A DNA stretch of 64,000 nt from Tetradesmus obliquus (lineage: Eukaryota; Chlorophyta; Chlorophyceae; Sphaeropleales; Scenedesmaceae). Positions 48,686-60,429 of this stretch are shown here, piece by piece. The stretch is from assembly GCA_030272155.1 (NCBI GenBank), contig CP126199.1:1550001-1614000 (forward strand). Direction: 5' to 3'. Both the position numbers and the translations under genes were made by a program. Numbering within the stretch: the stretch's first letter is position 1; each line of letters begins with the position of its first letter. The notes below the pieces were generated by a model that was not told where the DNA came from, made no database searches, and was given only the letters and a program-made list of their open reading frames with translations.

Positions 48686-51505
48686 AGTTTTGATTATCAA
48701 GCTAGGCCTGACCAGGCAGTGCACAGTGCTGTAGGCACTGCAGCTGGCAGCAGCAGCAGCATGCAAACAGCAGGCAGCCGCAGCAGCAGCAGCAGCGGCG
48801 GCAGCAGCCGGCCAGATCTGCAGCGCAGCACAGATCTGAATGACAGTGCCAAGCATGCTGCAGACGCTGCTGGCCCACACACTCGCCATACACCAGCAGC
48901 AGCAGCAGGTTTAGGCACATCACCCCTTCGGGCAATGCGCACCACCTGCAACTCTGCTGCCACAACAGCAGGCACCACCAACCTCACTAGCACCACTATG
49001 AGCAGCAGCAGCAGCAGCAGTGCGGCAGCTAAACCCCAAAATCAGCAGTCCCTGACAGCTGCCCCTGCTGGCAGCCTAAGGCCTGAGACTGTAGCAGCTC
49101 TGGCAGCAGATGCTGCTGCTGATGCAGCAGCGCTGGATGCTTCTGGCAGCGCGGAGGGCTCGCTGCTGCTGCTGCTGCGCTGGGTGTGGCGGGCGTGGAG
49201 GGCGGGGATGCTGCCGGATGCCCCACAGGTGAGCTGCAGTTGTTTGTAACATGTTTGACTTGTTATGTAACATGTTGTAACATAATTACGGGTCGCTGCT
49301 GCTGCGCTGGGTGTGGCGGGCGTGGCGGACGGGGATGCTGCCTGATGCCCCTCACGTGAGCTGCAGGTGTTAGAATGTCTGATGCAACATGTACAGCTTG
49401 TTATGTAACTACGCCTAACATGATACGGCTCGCTGCTGCTGCGCTGGGTGTTGCGGGTGTGGAGGGCGGGGCTGCTACCTGATGCCCCTCAGGTGGGCTG
49501 CAGTTGTTATGTTACACGTTTGACGTGTTATGTAACATGTTGTGGTATGTAACATGTTGTGGTATGTTGCGGGTCGCTGCTGCTGCGCTGGGTGTGGCGG
49601 GCGTGGCGGGCGGGGCTGCTGCCGGACGCCCCACAGGTGAGCTGCGGCTGTAGCAAGTTACTGCTGCTGACTTCACAGTTGGGCGGAGTTCCATTGCTGT
49701 CTGCTGTCTTGTTGACAAAGCGCATGGCGACAAACTTTGCACCTGCAGCTGTCACCTGGTCTCGCCTGTTACTTCGCTTTTCTCAGCTGATGCTGTCCCT
49801 TCAAGGCTTTCCTCCAGGTTGTGATGTGCTGGTCCTGCATGGCGTGCCTGGACCTGCCTTCTCCTTTCTTCACTTGCTTACAGCTTCCATTGCGCAACTG
49901 CTCCCGCTTGCGCACTGAAACTGCAGGATTCAACTCCTGGGTGTGACGTGGCAGGCCTGCCTGGCCTTTGACATGCCTGCTGTTGCACGTAAAACACATA
50001 TACAACCCTTCCCAGCTGCAGAGATATTGCTCCTGGGTGTGACATGGCAGCAGGGTTGCCTGGCCTGCTGGACTTGTCGTTTTTTGTGTTCACTTGCGTT
50101 CATTGCCCAACTGCTTCCGCTTGCACACTACTACTGCAGGGCTTTGCTCCCGGGTGTGATGTGGCGGCCCTGCCTGGCCTGCTGTTGCACATATGCTTAC
50201 ATTGTACTTACCTTTCCAACCGCAGGGTTTCACCCCTGGGTGTGACGTGGCGGGCCTGCCTGGCCTTGTTGACCTGTCAGCGGGGCGCTACGCGGGCGTG
50301 GTGCCTCAAGGGGGGTTGGGGCTGACACTGGGCCTGGCCTATGCACAGATGTACGGCATCAGGTAAGGGGCAGGTGCTAGCACCAATACAACCGTATGCT
50401 GCGCTGATTGTGGGTTGGTTGCCTGGCCTGTCCACAGATGTATGGCATCAGGTGAATGGATGGCAGGAGGGATGGGCTGGGCCCGGGGTTGGGCCTGGGC
50501 CTGGGGCTGGCCTATGCACACATGTACGGCATCAGGTGTGTGATTGTGAGCACGGGTTTGTTGGGGCTGGGCCTGGGGCTGGGGCTGGCACTGGGGCTGG
50601 GCTACGCACAGATGTACGGCATCAGGTAGGTGATTGTGTAAGTGGCTTGATGTGCTGCATGCTCTGATGGCAGGCTGGGCATGGCATACACATGTACGGT
50701 ATGTGCTGCGCTGATTGTGGGCGGGGGCCTGGGGCTGGCCTACGCACAGATTTAGGGCGTCAGGTGGGTGTCTGCAGGGAGGGGTTTGTTTGATGTATGC
50801 TGTGGTGATTGCAAGTGTGTTGGGTTTGAGGCAGCAGCCGTTTGGTATGCATGGTTTGTGCTGCAGGCACTGTGCAGCTGTTATCTGCATCATGCAGCTC
50901 ACACACGCCACGGCAAGCAGCTTACATGTCAGCATTCGGCAAGCCAATGTTGATTCGGCTTGGTGACTCGCCAATCGCAGGTGGCAGTCAGTGCGGCTGG
51001 CATTGGCACAAGTCATGCTGGAGGATGCACAGGCACTGGCAGCAGCATGGTGCAGCCCCGCTGCTGCTGCTGCTGCTGGATCAGGCTCAGTGCAGCAGCT
51101 GACAGCCATCAAGCACCTGCTGCAGCCTCTGATTAATGCTGCCAGCAGCCAGAATGCTGCCTCACCAACAACAGCAGCAGCAGGCGCTACCCCAACAAGC
51201 AGCAGCAGCAGCAGTACCTCACACCAGCAGCAGCAGCAGCAGTACGGCAGGAATCTGAGTGGGCGCCAGCTGGCAAATCTTGCTGAGTCAGCACTAGCAG
51301 GAAAGCTGACATCAGCAGAGCAGCAGTGGCTTAGTTGGCTGCTGGGTCGGGCCCTTGCTGCTGCTGCCAGCCTGCTGCAGCAGCAGGGGTTGCCAGGGAG
51401 TCAGGGAGTGCTGCTGCAAGTGCTGGAGTTTGTGGCCTGGGCCCAGCAGCAGCAGCAGCAGGGTGAGGGTACCGCAGCTGTGGGGCGCGTGCAGGTGCAA
51501 GCATC

Positions 51506-51545
<40 letters not shown>

Positions 51546-51623
51546 CCGCTTGTGCTTCTGAGGCAGCAGGTGGCAGCAGCAGCTCAGCAGCAGGTGCAGC
51601 AGCTGCTGCAGCCCTGGCTCAAC

Positions 51624-51661
<38 letters not shown>

Positions 51662-52814
51662 GGTCCCACTGGCAGTAAACACTAGCAGTTCAGCAGCAGC
51701 AGGTGGCAGCAGCAGCAGCAGTAGCAGCTTGCCTGCTTCGAGTTCTCCTAATGGTGGCATGACAAGCGCTGAGATACAGAGCCTGATCCAAGCCTGTCAC
51801 TCGCTTGCTGCAGCAATGCATGCAGCATATAGCCAGACAGCAGCAGACGTAGCGCGGTTTACTGGCATGCCGTTGCAAAAGCAGCTATCTGCTGCTGCTG
51901 CTGCTGCTGCTGCTGGGGGCTCTGCAGACTTAGAACAGGTTGGTAGTGGCTTCCAGAGAAGAGCAGCAACACATGCTGCTGCGCCAGCAAGCCGAACAGC
52001 AGCAGCAACAGCAGCAGCAGCAGCAGCTGCGCCTGCTGGCCGCGTTGGCAGTGGAGGTGCACTGGAACGCACTGGCAGCGGCAACAGCAGCAGCAGCAGC
52101 ATTAGGAGGGCTAGCAGCACTGGGACAGTTGCCTGGGAGTCATGCTACTGGCCCCTTGCACTGACAGCAGGGGCGGCTCGCTACAGCGTTGTCAAGGCAG
52201 CGCTTGCTGATGTGTTTTTAGCATGCCCTGGTCGCAGCACGGCCACTTTGGCAGCAGTAACAAGCCTGCTGCAGTCGCCGCTGCTGCTGCTAGAGCAGCA
52301 GCTGGAGAGTCTGGGGCTGTCACTGGAGGAGCTCTCAGGGGATGCTATGCAGCTAGAAGAGCAGCAGCAGCAGCAGCAGCAGCAGGTTGCGGTGGCAGGC
52401 AGTCAGCCAGCTGGCACTTTACAGCAGCAGCAGCAGCAGCAGCAGCTGGCGACGGCTGACAGTGTCAGTGCGGTGTGGCAGAGTATGCGCAGTCTCAGGT
52501 CCCGCAGCTTCGGCAGCAGCAGCAGCAGCAGCAGCTTCAGCGCTGGTGCCCACCTACCACCCCTCCTCAGCAGCAGCGGTAGCAGTGGCACTCCCGGCAC
52601 GACTGCTGATGACAATGAGATCAGCACCACTGACATCAGCTGCAGTGATACTGCAGGCAGTGTGGGGCTAGCCTCAGTGCTGTGTGGAACCTGGTGCATT
52701 GCCAGCTACCGCAGGCAGCAGCAGCGGCGGCTGCAGCTGCACCAGCCGTTTCTGATTCATGTAGACTCAGCACACTCAGCTGATGGTGAATTGCACTCCC
52801 CTCACACCTCACCA

Positions 52815-52846
<32 letters not shown>

Positions 52847-54199
52847 AATAACGCTGCATTCCATCTCCAGGCAGTCCTCTTCAGGTGCTGCTCGCAGCAG
52901 AAGTGGCTCCTTCACATCCCTACTATCACCCTCAAGCTCACACCAACTGCAGCAGCAGTACTCAATCACACTACCGCAGCCGCGGCTGCGAGCAGCAGCA
53001 GCAGAGTTCAGACTAGAGCTCTTCCCCTGGTCTGATATGCTGCTGCTGCAGCAGCAGCTCTGGCTAAGCTGCTGTGCAGCTGAGGTACAGCAGGTGCTCA
53101 GTCAGCAGCTAGCTGCAGAGGCCTGGGTGCCGTACAGTACTGTACTGCCTGTAGCGGGATCTGTAGTGCAGCTGTACCGCATGCTGCAGGCTGCATTGAG
53201 GACGTGGGCTGAGGTGCTACTGCAAGCTGCTCCGGTGGCTGTTATGTTTGCAAATAACACTGGGCAGTACGGCTTATCTTATGGGGCTGGTGGAAGAGCT
53301 GCCCGTGATGCTGCTGCCGGAGCAGCATTGCACCAGCAGCAGCAGCAGCAGCAGCATGTAGATCTGCACCGGCAGCGGCAGCAGCAGGAGCAGCACCGCT
53401 TCCAGCGGCGGCGGCAGCACGGGGACAGCAGCAGCACAGACGGCCGGCAGCAGCAGCAGCAGCAGCAGCATGTGCAGGTGTCCCCACACAGTGCAGTGAT
53501 GTGCCGGCTGATGTGGGGTGCTGTCAGGCGGCTGCAGCAGCAGTACCTGTCTCACCTGCTGAAGTGCTGGGATGATGATTGCAGTGCCAGCAGCAGCACT
53601 GCTGCTGCTCCTGCTGCTGCTGCTGCTGCTGCTGCTGGGCCTGGTGGGCTGGTGCTGACTCAGCAACGTGCTGTGATGCTGAACAGCCTGCTGCTGATGA
53701 GGCGGGAAGCAGAGCAGTTGGAGGGTGCACTGCACAAGGTGGGTGGGTCAAACCTTTTTTGGCTGGTGCTTGCTCAAGTTTGCGTTGTACTTGTGTCTGG
53801 TCAGATCAGCTGTTATTGCACACGAGGCAGGAGGCAGAGCAGCTGGAGGGGGCACTGCACAAGGTGGGCTTGCTGGATGTTTCTGGCTTGTTTTATCAAC
53901 CACCTTGTGGTCCCTTGGATTTATGTTCCTCATCATCAACAGGCATACAGCGTGTTATGTCAATTTCTGCATGATGAGTGTGTTCGCTGCCCAATGTCTA
54001 TACGCTGGTGAAGTGCATGTGTCTGCTGCATGTTCTTCCCTGCTGCTTTTGCAGTTTCTGATGCATGAGCCAGGCAGCAGCAGCCATCCTCGCGTCGCTG
54101 CTGCAGCAGCTGCAGCTGGGCCTGCTGCTGGTGACGCTGAATCAGCAGCTGCAAAGCTGCCCAGGTGGCACAGCATCACTGCGCGCAGCGCTGCAGCAG

Positions 54200-54245
<46 letters not shown>

Positions 54246-54435
54246 GCCTGCGTCACCCACTGGCAAGCGCAGCGGGCTGTACGCAACATCCGTGAAAGTC
54301 CCCAAGCAGCATGCACAGCTGCTTGCAAAAGCAGCTAGAGCAGCAGGTGATGCAGCTTCACCTACAGCTGCTGCTTCTGCTGCTGGTAGGAGCTCTGGCC
54401 AGCAGCTGGGACCTAAGATCAGCTTTGTCAGAAGC

Positions 54436-54467
<32 letters not shown>

Positions 54468-55929
54468 GCAGCAGCAGCAGCAGCGGGATGCTGAGTCATC
54501 GTCACAGGACAGCTGGTGCAGTACCTCTGCAGCTGATGCAGATGAGGCTGGGGAGGGCTCACTGTCAGGCAGCATCTTTTACTCCCTGGCTGGCACATCG
54601 TTTGCATCTTTTACAGAACCTGCAACAGGACCAGCAGCAGCAGCAGGGGGTACGTCTGCAAGTGGCAGTGTGAAAGCACCAGCACCAGCAGCCGCAGCAG
54701 CAGCAGCAGCAGCAGGTGGATTGTCCTCTCACTTTGCTGGCCTGCTATCTGGGCCTCTGGATGTTGCAGCAGCATACCTGCTCAGCAGCTACCGGCGCAG
54801 CTTTGCAGAAAGCCTAACTGCAGCGGGTCTGGCTCAGTTTGAACGGGCGAAAGCAGCAGCTGCTGCTGCTGCTGCTGCTCAGGGTGCATTGGAGCCAGCA
54901 GGTGCTGCAGCAGCAGCAGTACCTGCAAGGTTTGCTGGTTTGTTGGATGCCTTTGGGCATTGTCATCTTGGCCCAGCAGCTGTCAGTGCAGCGCCGATCT
55001 CGACTGACAGCCAGCCCGTGATTGACAGCAGCAGGAGCAGCAGGGCAGCAGCAGGGCAGGTGGATTACAGCAGCTGCCTGCAGCGCATTGCAGCAGCTTG
55101 TGCGCAGGAGCTGCAGCAGATCAAGCTGCTGCTGCTGAAGCAGCAACCACAGCAGCCGCAGCAGCCAGATCTGGGCTCAAGTGGCAGCAAGACAGCAGCA
55201 TCAGCATCAGCATCAGCAGCAGCAGCAGCAGCAGCAGAGGCGGGTGACACTGCACTGCCTGTGCTGGCTCAGCTGCTGTCTGCAGCTGCTTGGTGGGGGG
55301 CACTGGAGGCTCTGCAGCAGCTGGTGAGGCACCCTGCTAGGGCCACACATGCTTTCAAGCCCTTGCCATACTTCATACCTTGAAAGTGCATGCGTTGCAT
55401 CTGCGCTTGTGTTTGAATGTCACCATAGTACTCTGCGCTTGTGTTTCTTGTCACCATAGTACTCTGCGCTTGTGTTTGAATGTCACCATAGTACTCTGCG
55501 CTTGGTGGGGCACCCTGCCAGCCTGCTTGTGTTGTGTTGTGACCCATGTAGTGCTCATTTGTGCATGTGCTTGTTCGTTGTGCATGTGCTTGTTCGTTGT
55601 GCATGTGCTTGTTCGTTGTGCATGTGCTTGTTCGTTGTGCATGTGCAATTGCACTTGCAATTGCACACATCGCACCTTGCGCGACATGCATCTGCTTGTG
55701 GTGCAGCCTGTGACGGCTGTTGTGTGGTCAGTGCGGCAGCTTTTTACGTTTGCAACACCATGCATAATTCCTTCCTTACTGCTCCAGCTGCTTCACTAAC
55801 TGCATCTGTAAGTAGTCTGCAACTCGCAGCATGGAAACTTATGCGCTGCTGCTGACTGATGGTACTGCCTGCCTGCTGCCTGCTCTTCCTTCCCTGCCTT
55901 TTGTTGGTTGTATTCCAGGTCACCAATCC

Positions 55930-55985
<56 letters not shown>

Positions 55986-56615
55986 AGCTGTCACTCACAG
56001 AGCGGCAACTGCTGCCAGCGCTGCACCAGCAGCTGCAGATGGTGTGGTCAGACAGATCAGGCCTGCCTCTCACACCGCAGCAGCTGCAGCAGCCTGTCAA
56101 GTTTGTGCAGCTGTGCACAACCAGCGCTGCTGCAACAGGCACTCAGGGCGGCCCAACCAGCAGCAGCAGCAGCAGCAGCAGTGGAGGCAGCGGTGCTGTC
56201 AGCAGCTGGTATGTTGCGCAGCTGCTGCAGCTTGCTGCTGCTGCAACTGAGCCACTCATACAGGCCGTAGAGCTAAAGACTGCTGGCAGCAGCAGCAGCA
56301 GCAGTGATGCCAGTGATCTGGATGTCACACTGCTGGACCTGTTGCGGCTACTGCAGCAGCGGAAACATGAGGATGTGGCAGCAGCAGAGTGGCTGGCAAC
56401 CTTCCAGCAGCAGCAGCAGCAGCAGCAGCAGCCATCTGTGCTGCAAGAAGTGCTGCTCAAGGAGCTGCTGCTGCCTCGGCCATTGCAGCAGCCGCAGCAG
56501 CTGCAGCAGCAGTTGCTTGGCAGTTTCAGCTGCTGCCTTGCAGGCATACCGGCTGCAGCAGGTGTGCTGTACGTCACACGCAGCTGCCTCGCGTTCACTA
56601 CGCTGTTCAGCAGTG

Positions 56616-56648
<33 letters not shown>

Positions 56649-57583
56649 GCACACTGAGCGCTGACACCACTACAATACTGCCGCTGCAATCTGTGCTGCA
56701 AGTAGTGCTTGTGGCAGATGATGACGGCAGCAGGTTAGCAAGAACAGGTGTGTGCGGCACAGCAGTTGCTGCCAGCTCTGCTGGCAGCCAGGCAGGCACC
56801 ACCACAGCCACTGCAGCTGCCAGTGCTGCTTCAGGTGGAGGCTGGCTACAGCTGTTGACTCATAGCATAAAGCAGTGGCGCAACGACACACCAGCTGATA
56901 CAACAGCAGCAGCAGCAGCACCAGGCTTTGATTTTGATGGCCTGGCACTGCAGCTGGTGGTGAGGATTGAGCCTGGTGTGCAAGAGCTGGTGCGGTTTGG
57001 AGGCTTTGCGCCTGGGCAGCTGCAGCAGCTGCTGCAGCTGCTGCAGCAAGCTGCACACGGCACAGGCTGGCAACTGGAGGGCAGCATTGCTGCTGCTACT
57101 GCTGCTGCTGCTGTGCGGAGCAGAGGTGACTCAGCAGCTGCCAGAGGATCAGCGGCTGTGCACGGAAGAGCAGCGTCAGCTAGCACGCGGCAGCCAGGCA
57201 TTGTGCCTGCGGCAAAGAGCAGCGAGCCTGGTGTGCTGCGTTGTGTGCGTTGTGTCCTGCATGGCGTGCTGTGCAATACCCCAGGCAAGCTGCTGCTGCT
57301 TGAGGACAGGCTAGTGTTTGCTGCTGCGGCGGGCAGCTCTCTGCAGCAGCAGCAGCTGCAGCCTGCAGCCGTAGGCAGCAGCAGCATTACAGGCAGCGTG
57401 TTGGCGTCAATACCAACGTCGTCAGTTGAGCGAGTTGAGGTGTGCCAGGGGTGGGTTGGCAGCTGGCTGGCAGTCACCGGGGCCGGCCGGCAGCTGCTGC
57501 TTGGTGGTTTAGAGCCAGATGTGGCAATGGCTGTGCAAGCAGAGCTGCTGCAGCGAAACGGTGAGCTGCAGGGCGGAGTGTGA
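44856..57583 (+). CDS. giant C2 and tandem-GRAM domain protein rich in Ala/Gln/Ser (8 exons)
   Basis: Exons 44856-45638, 45895-46184, 46675-46942, 47717-49228, 50226-50362, 50981-53738, 54055-55323 and 55919-57583 join in phase to about 2,893 aa. A C2 domain is split over exons 2-3: VGCVEVLLVGAEGL, then NPYALAWLSQPN, a poly-Gln insertion, CPQWGQLLGGF and LDVMVLQ. Long helical, low-complexity parts follow. Near the end one GRAM domain starts at LLGSFSCCLAG with VLYVTRSCLAF, ILPLQSVLQVV and LVRFGGF. A second starts at CVLHGVLCNTPGKLL with LEDRLVF and SSVERVEVCQ. C2 and GRAM domains bind membranes, so a lipid-contact or trafficking scaffold is inferred. The first exon start and the choice among duplicated exon ends are uncertain. 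Confidence 0.65.
46439..46512 (+). repeat. upstream copy of the C2 exon start
   Basis: GGCCTGCTGGCGATGTGCCG and what follows to CTCTCACAGCCCAAC match the start of exon 46675-46942 (46675-46745). The exon copy codes KPPNPYALAWLSQPN; this one codes KLPNRCVLACLSQPN and lacks the CAG tract. Confidence 0.75.
46980..47344 (+). repeat. three copies of the C2 exon end with donor
   Basis: The segment coding FTTLQRELDVMVLQ with its CTGCAG|GTG donor recurs at about 46985-47057, 47138-47188 and 47291-47344. All keep an open frame over this motif and could act as alternative exon ends. Confidence 0.85.
47570..47623 (+). repeat. upstream copy of the MRHI exon start
   Basis: GTGCAG followed by ATGCGGCACATC and codes for ELPAAAAR at 47576-47622 repeats the start of exon 47717-49228. 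It ends CTGCCAG|GTGCCT. Confidence 0.75.
49285..49640 (+). repeat. three copies of the RWVWRAW exon end with donor
   Basis: The end of exon 47717-49228 (coding LLLRWVWRAWRAG then LLPDAPQ, CAG|GTGAG donor) recurs at about 49292-49365, 49429-49500 and 49572-49645. The intervals hold TGTTATGTAACATGTT-like palindromic spacers. Confidence 0.85.
49800..50190 (+). repeat. four decayed copies of the start of the GFTPGCDVAGLPGL exon
   Basis: Blocks at about 49801-49850, 49923-49970, 50021-50070 and 50137-50180 each follow a CAG or AAG acceptor and repeat the start of exon 50226-50362 (GGTxTxxCxCCTGGGTGTGA). Confidence 0.8.
50430..50775 (+). repeat. five decayed copies of the AYAQMYGIR exon end with donor
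   Basis: GCACAGATGTACGGCATCAG plus GT, the end of exon 50226-50362, recurs with drift at about 50435, 50510, 50602, 50686 and 50740. Most keep CAG|GT. Confidence 0.8.
53824..53868 (+). repeat. copy of the REAEQLEGALHKV exon end with donor
   Basis: GCAGAGCAGCTGGAGGGGGC and the CACAAG|GTGGG donor repeat the end of exon 50981-53738 about 100 bases downstream. Confidence 0.8.
55390..55645. repeat. intronic tandem repeats (about 37-bp and 19-bp units)
   Basis: A unit containing CACCATAGTACTCTGCGCTT occurs three times between about 55390 and 55505. Then TGCATGTGCTTGTTCGTTG occurs four to five times at 55561-55645. Confidence 0.85.
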
Positions 57584-57589
57584 TGAAAC

Positions 57590-58060
57590 TGCAGTCTCTG
57601 GCGGCAGCCGGCAGCTGCTGCTTGGTGGTTTAGAGCCAGGTGTAGCAGAGGCAGTGCAGGCACAGCTACTGCAGCGAGTTGGTAAGCTGAAGGGCGGCAA
57701 GTGATGGATCTGCAGTCATGGGCGGCGGCTGACGGCTGCTGCTTGGTGGGCTGCAGCCAGGTACAGCAGCAGCTGTGCAGGCAGAGCTGCTGCAACAAAA
57801 CGGTGAGCTGCAGGGCGGCAGTTGATGGATCTGCAGCATTGGCGGCGGCCGGCAGCTGCTGCTTGGTGGGCTGCAGCCAGGTACAGCAGCAGCTGTGCAG
57901 GCAGAGCTGCTGCAGCGAAATGGTGAGCTGCAGGGCAGAGTGTGATGGATCTGCAGCGTGGGCGGCAGCCAGCAGCTGCTGCTGGCTGGGCTGCAGCCAG
58001 ATGAGGCGGCAGCAGTGCGGGCATAGCTGCTGCAGCGAGCTGGTCAGATGCAGGGTAGCA
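57590..58060 (+). repeat. four copies of the last GRAM exon end beyond the stop
   Basis: A block of about 120 bp with GGCAGCTGCTGCTTGGTGG, AGCCAG, GCAGAGCTGCTGCAGCGAAA and GGTGAGCTGCAGGG matches the end of the last exon (57480-57583) and repeats at about 57600, 57718, 57837 and 57957. Each carries a potential donor at the same place, so the true end of the gene may lie further on. Confidence 0.85.
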
Positions 58061-60429
58061 CAGCATGAGTGTATGGCCGCAGAACACTCGCGGCCGCGCT
58101 CAATCAGCAGCAGCTGGGGGCTGCCGAAGTGTTTGTTGTTAAGATGTTCTGTTGAGACGCCGGGTGATGAATTGGTGCGCGTGCTATAGGTGCCATAGGT
58201 GCGCAGCTGCACAGGTGGATCTACAGCAAAATTTCACTGAGCAGCCTCTGCATGCTGCAGCAACTAGGCAAATGATGCCCGGCAATGTTGTGTGGGTGTG
58301 GGCGGGTGGGTGCTCCGTACCATGCCTGAAATGAGCAGAGACAGCTGGGGGTGTACTAACATGCACAAGTCATTGCCGTTATCGTCATGCTTTGGATGAG
58401 CAGTTTGTGGGGCACTGCTGGCAGCACTATATTGCAAGGCTTCCTGTTGCAACTTTTAGTGCTTTGTTGGACACCTTGTGAGGCTTTTGGGGTACTTTTG
58501 CAGCTCAGGAATATTCATCAACGCATGTGCTTGCAAAACAGTGCCGCTGCAGCAATTCATCTGCACCCCAGAGTGGTGCAGTTGGATGGCTTTCCATTGT
58601 TCCTTGCTTTGTCGGCCTTGGCCGTGAACACTGCTGGTCTCCCCTGTGTGTGTGTGTGTGTGGCAATCACTGCTACTGATGTCATGTATGACGCCTGAAA
58701 CTAGTGTTGTTGTTATGTTAGTGTGGCATCATATTTGGAAGTGTTGTCAGAGCATCATGCGCAACAGTTGGGCCTGCAGGCAACTGCTTGGTTGAACAAG
58801 TGGCGCTGTGGGACGCGTTACAGCTGCATTGTCAAAGTGTTGTGTCCAGCACACCTGCGGCACAGTGACACACACAGGTGTGCTGGACCGTGCTAGATAT
58901 GTTTGCTTGATGCCATGTGCTCACCGCATGCTGAACGCTTTTGGGTTGTGGTAGGTGTTTGAACAACAGCAACCGGTGTCCCCTGCACTTGCTTCATGCT
59001 GTTGCTGGGCTGCTGTGCATTATCTTGCTATGCTTGGTTGAGCACAAACATCCCATTTGTGTTTTGTGGCATGTGGGTCATGCCCGTGCATGCGGGTCAT
59101 GCCCATGTGGGCATCAACCAATATTGATATTGATACCAACATTAGTGCTCTGCAGAGTGGTCCACCACAGTGCACCACTGCAAGTTGACCAGCCCTGAAG
59201 GGTCATTCAGCGGTCATCGTTATACTTAGATTATGCTTCCACAAAGCAAGTTGTTCAGCGGTATGTCAAGTCGACTACCAAGCCCCTAGTGCGTTCTCCC
59301 TGCGTTTGTCGACAGCCTGCAGCCTGCCTGAAGGCAGATGGCGCGCGTGTTGTCCTCATCACATGCTCGTGATGCCATCTTGCCTGCAAGCATGCTTGGC
59401 AGATGGCTTTGGCTGCAAGGATGCGCAGCTGCTGTTGTTGGTTTTGCACCGCTGCAGCTGTACGACAGTAGCATTGTGTGCACAAGTTGAAGTGTCAAAA
59501 GGAAGTCGAAATTGTACCTTTCCCAGCAAGCTGCAGCTCAGCCGATGCTGCATGCCATGATGATTGCAATTAGCTCCACTTCACATGACGCACTGGACTG
59601 TGTGCTGTTGACAGGTCTGCTAGGGGTGTGCTTGCAGCATACAGCTGCTTCTCGGAGCTTTCAGCCCTTATGTGCCATGATCCGATTGAAGAGCTAATGA
59701 TATGTGTTATTATTTGTCTTGTGTGCTTTCTTTGGTTGCATGCTGCTGCTTCAAGGCCTTGCGTCGCATGCTTCCCGTTGCGTTCGCTGGCATCTTGCAG
59801 CAGCTGTAACCGTTGCAGCCGAAAGAAATCTCTTCCTCTAGAGGTCCTGCTGTTATGAGAAACTACGTTGCTTGTTGATAGCCGATATGTCCTGCAAGTG
59901 GCGTTCGCGAGGTCCCACGTGGTTCATGAGCACCACTGCGAACTTCGGAATGCATCGGGAATGCATCGAGAATGCATGCATGTATGTAATATGAAAAATG
60001 ATGGTTACATGTGGGTCCTGGCACCATCTTATTAAATGGTATGAGCCACAACAGGTTGAACAAATGGCCTGAGACCAGAAAAAGAGAGTGATGGTGCTCT
60101 CCAGCACCATAGAACACAACCATTGAATGCACACCCCTGAACGCCAAATATCTGATGTTATATCCAGAGAAACGTCTTGCTGCGGTGCGCGGGGTCAAGC
60201 ATCACAATGAGCCAAAACAACGAGTGCGCCAGCAAAGCCACCAGAAACGTGCTGCTGCATCACATCTCAACTCAGCCAAGATATGAGAAAGCCTGATCAG
60301 AAGCTTCAAGTGTTAAGCTCAAACAAATTGCACAATCCAGTCCAAGAGATGGAATCTGCATCGAGACCAGCATCATGCATACAATGAAGGAAATGTTGTG
60401 CTGCAGCACCGAGTGAGCAACACAGCTGT
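58061..60429. other. intergenic, no gene seen
   Basis: Includes the 3' end of the C2/GRAM gene and of the minus-strand gene ending at 60430. A (GT)n stretch lies at about 58645-58660. Short ORFs on both strands have no recognisable domain or splice partner. Confidence 0.5.

Noticed and set aside
8117..58060. Duplicated exon ends as inserted introner-type mobile elements
   Set aside because: The copies are local to their own gene, have no shared sequence between families and no terminal repeats, so local duplication fits better than transposition.
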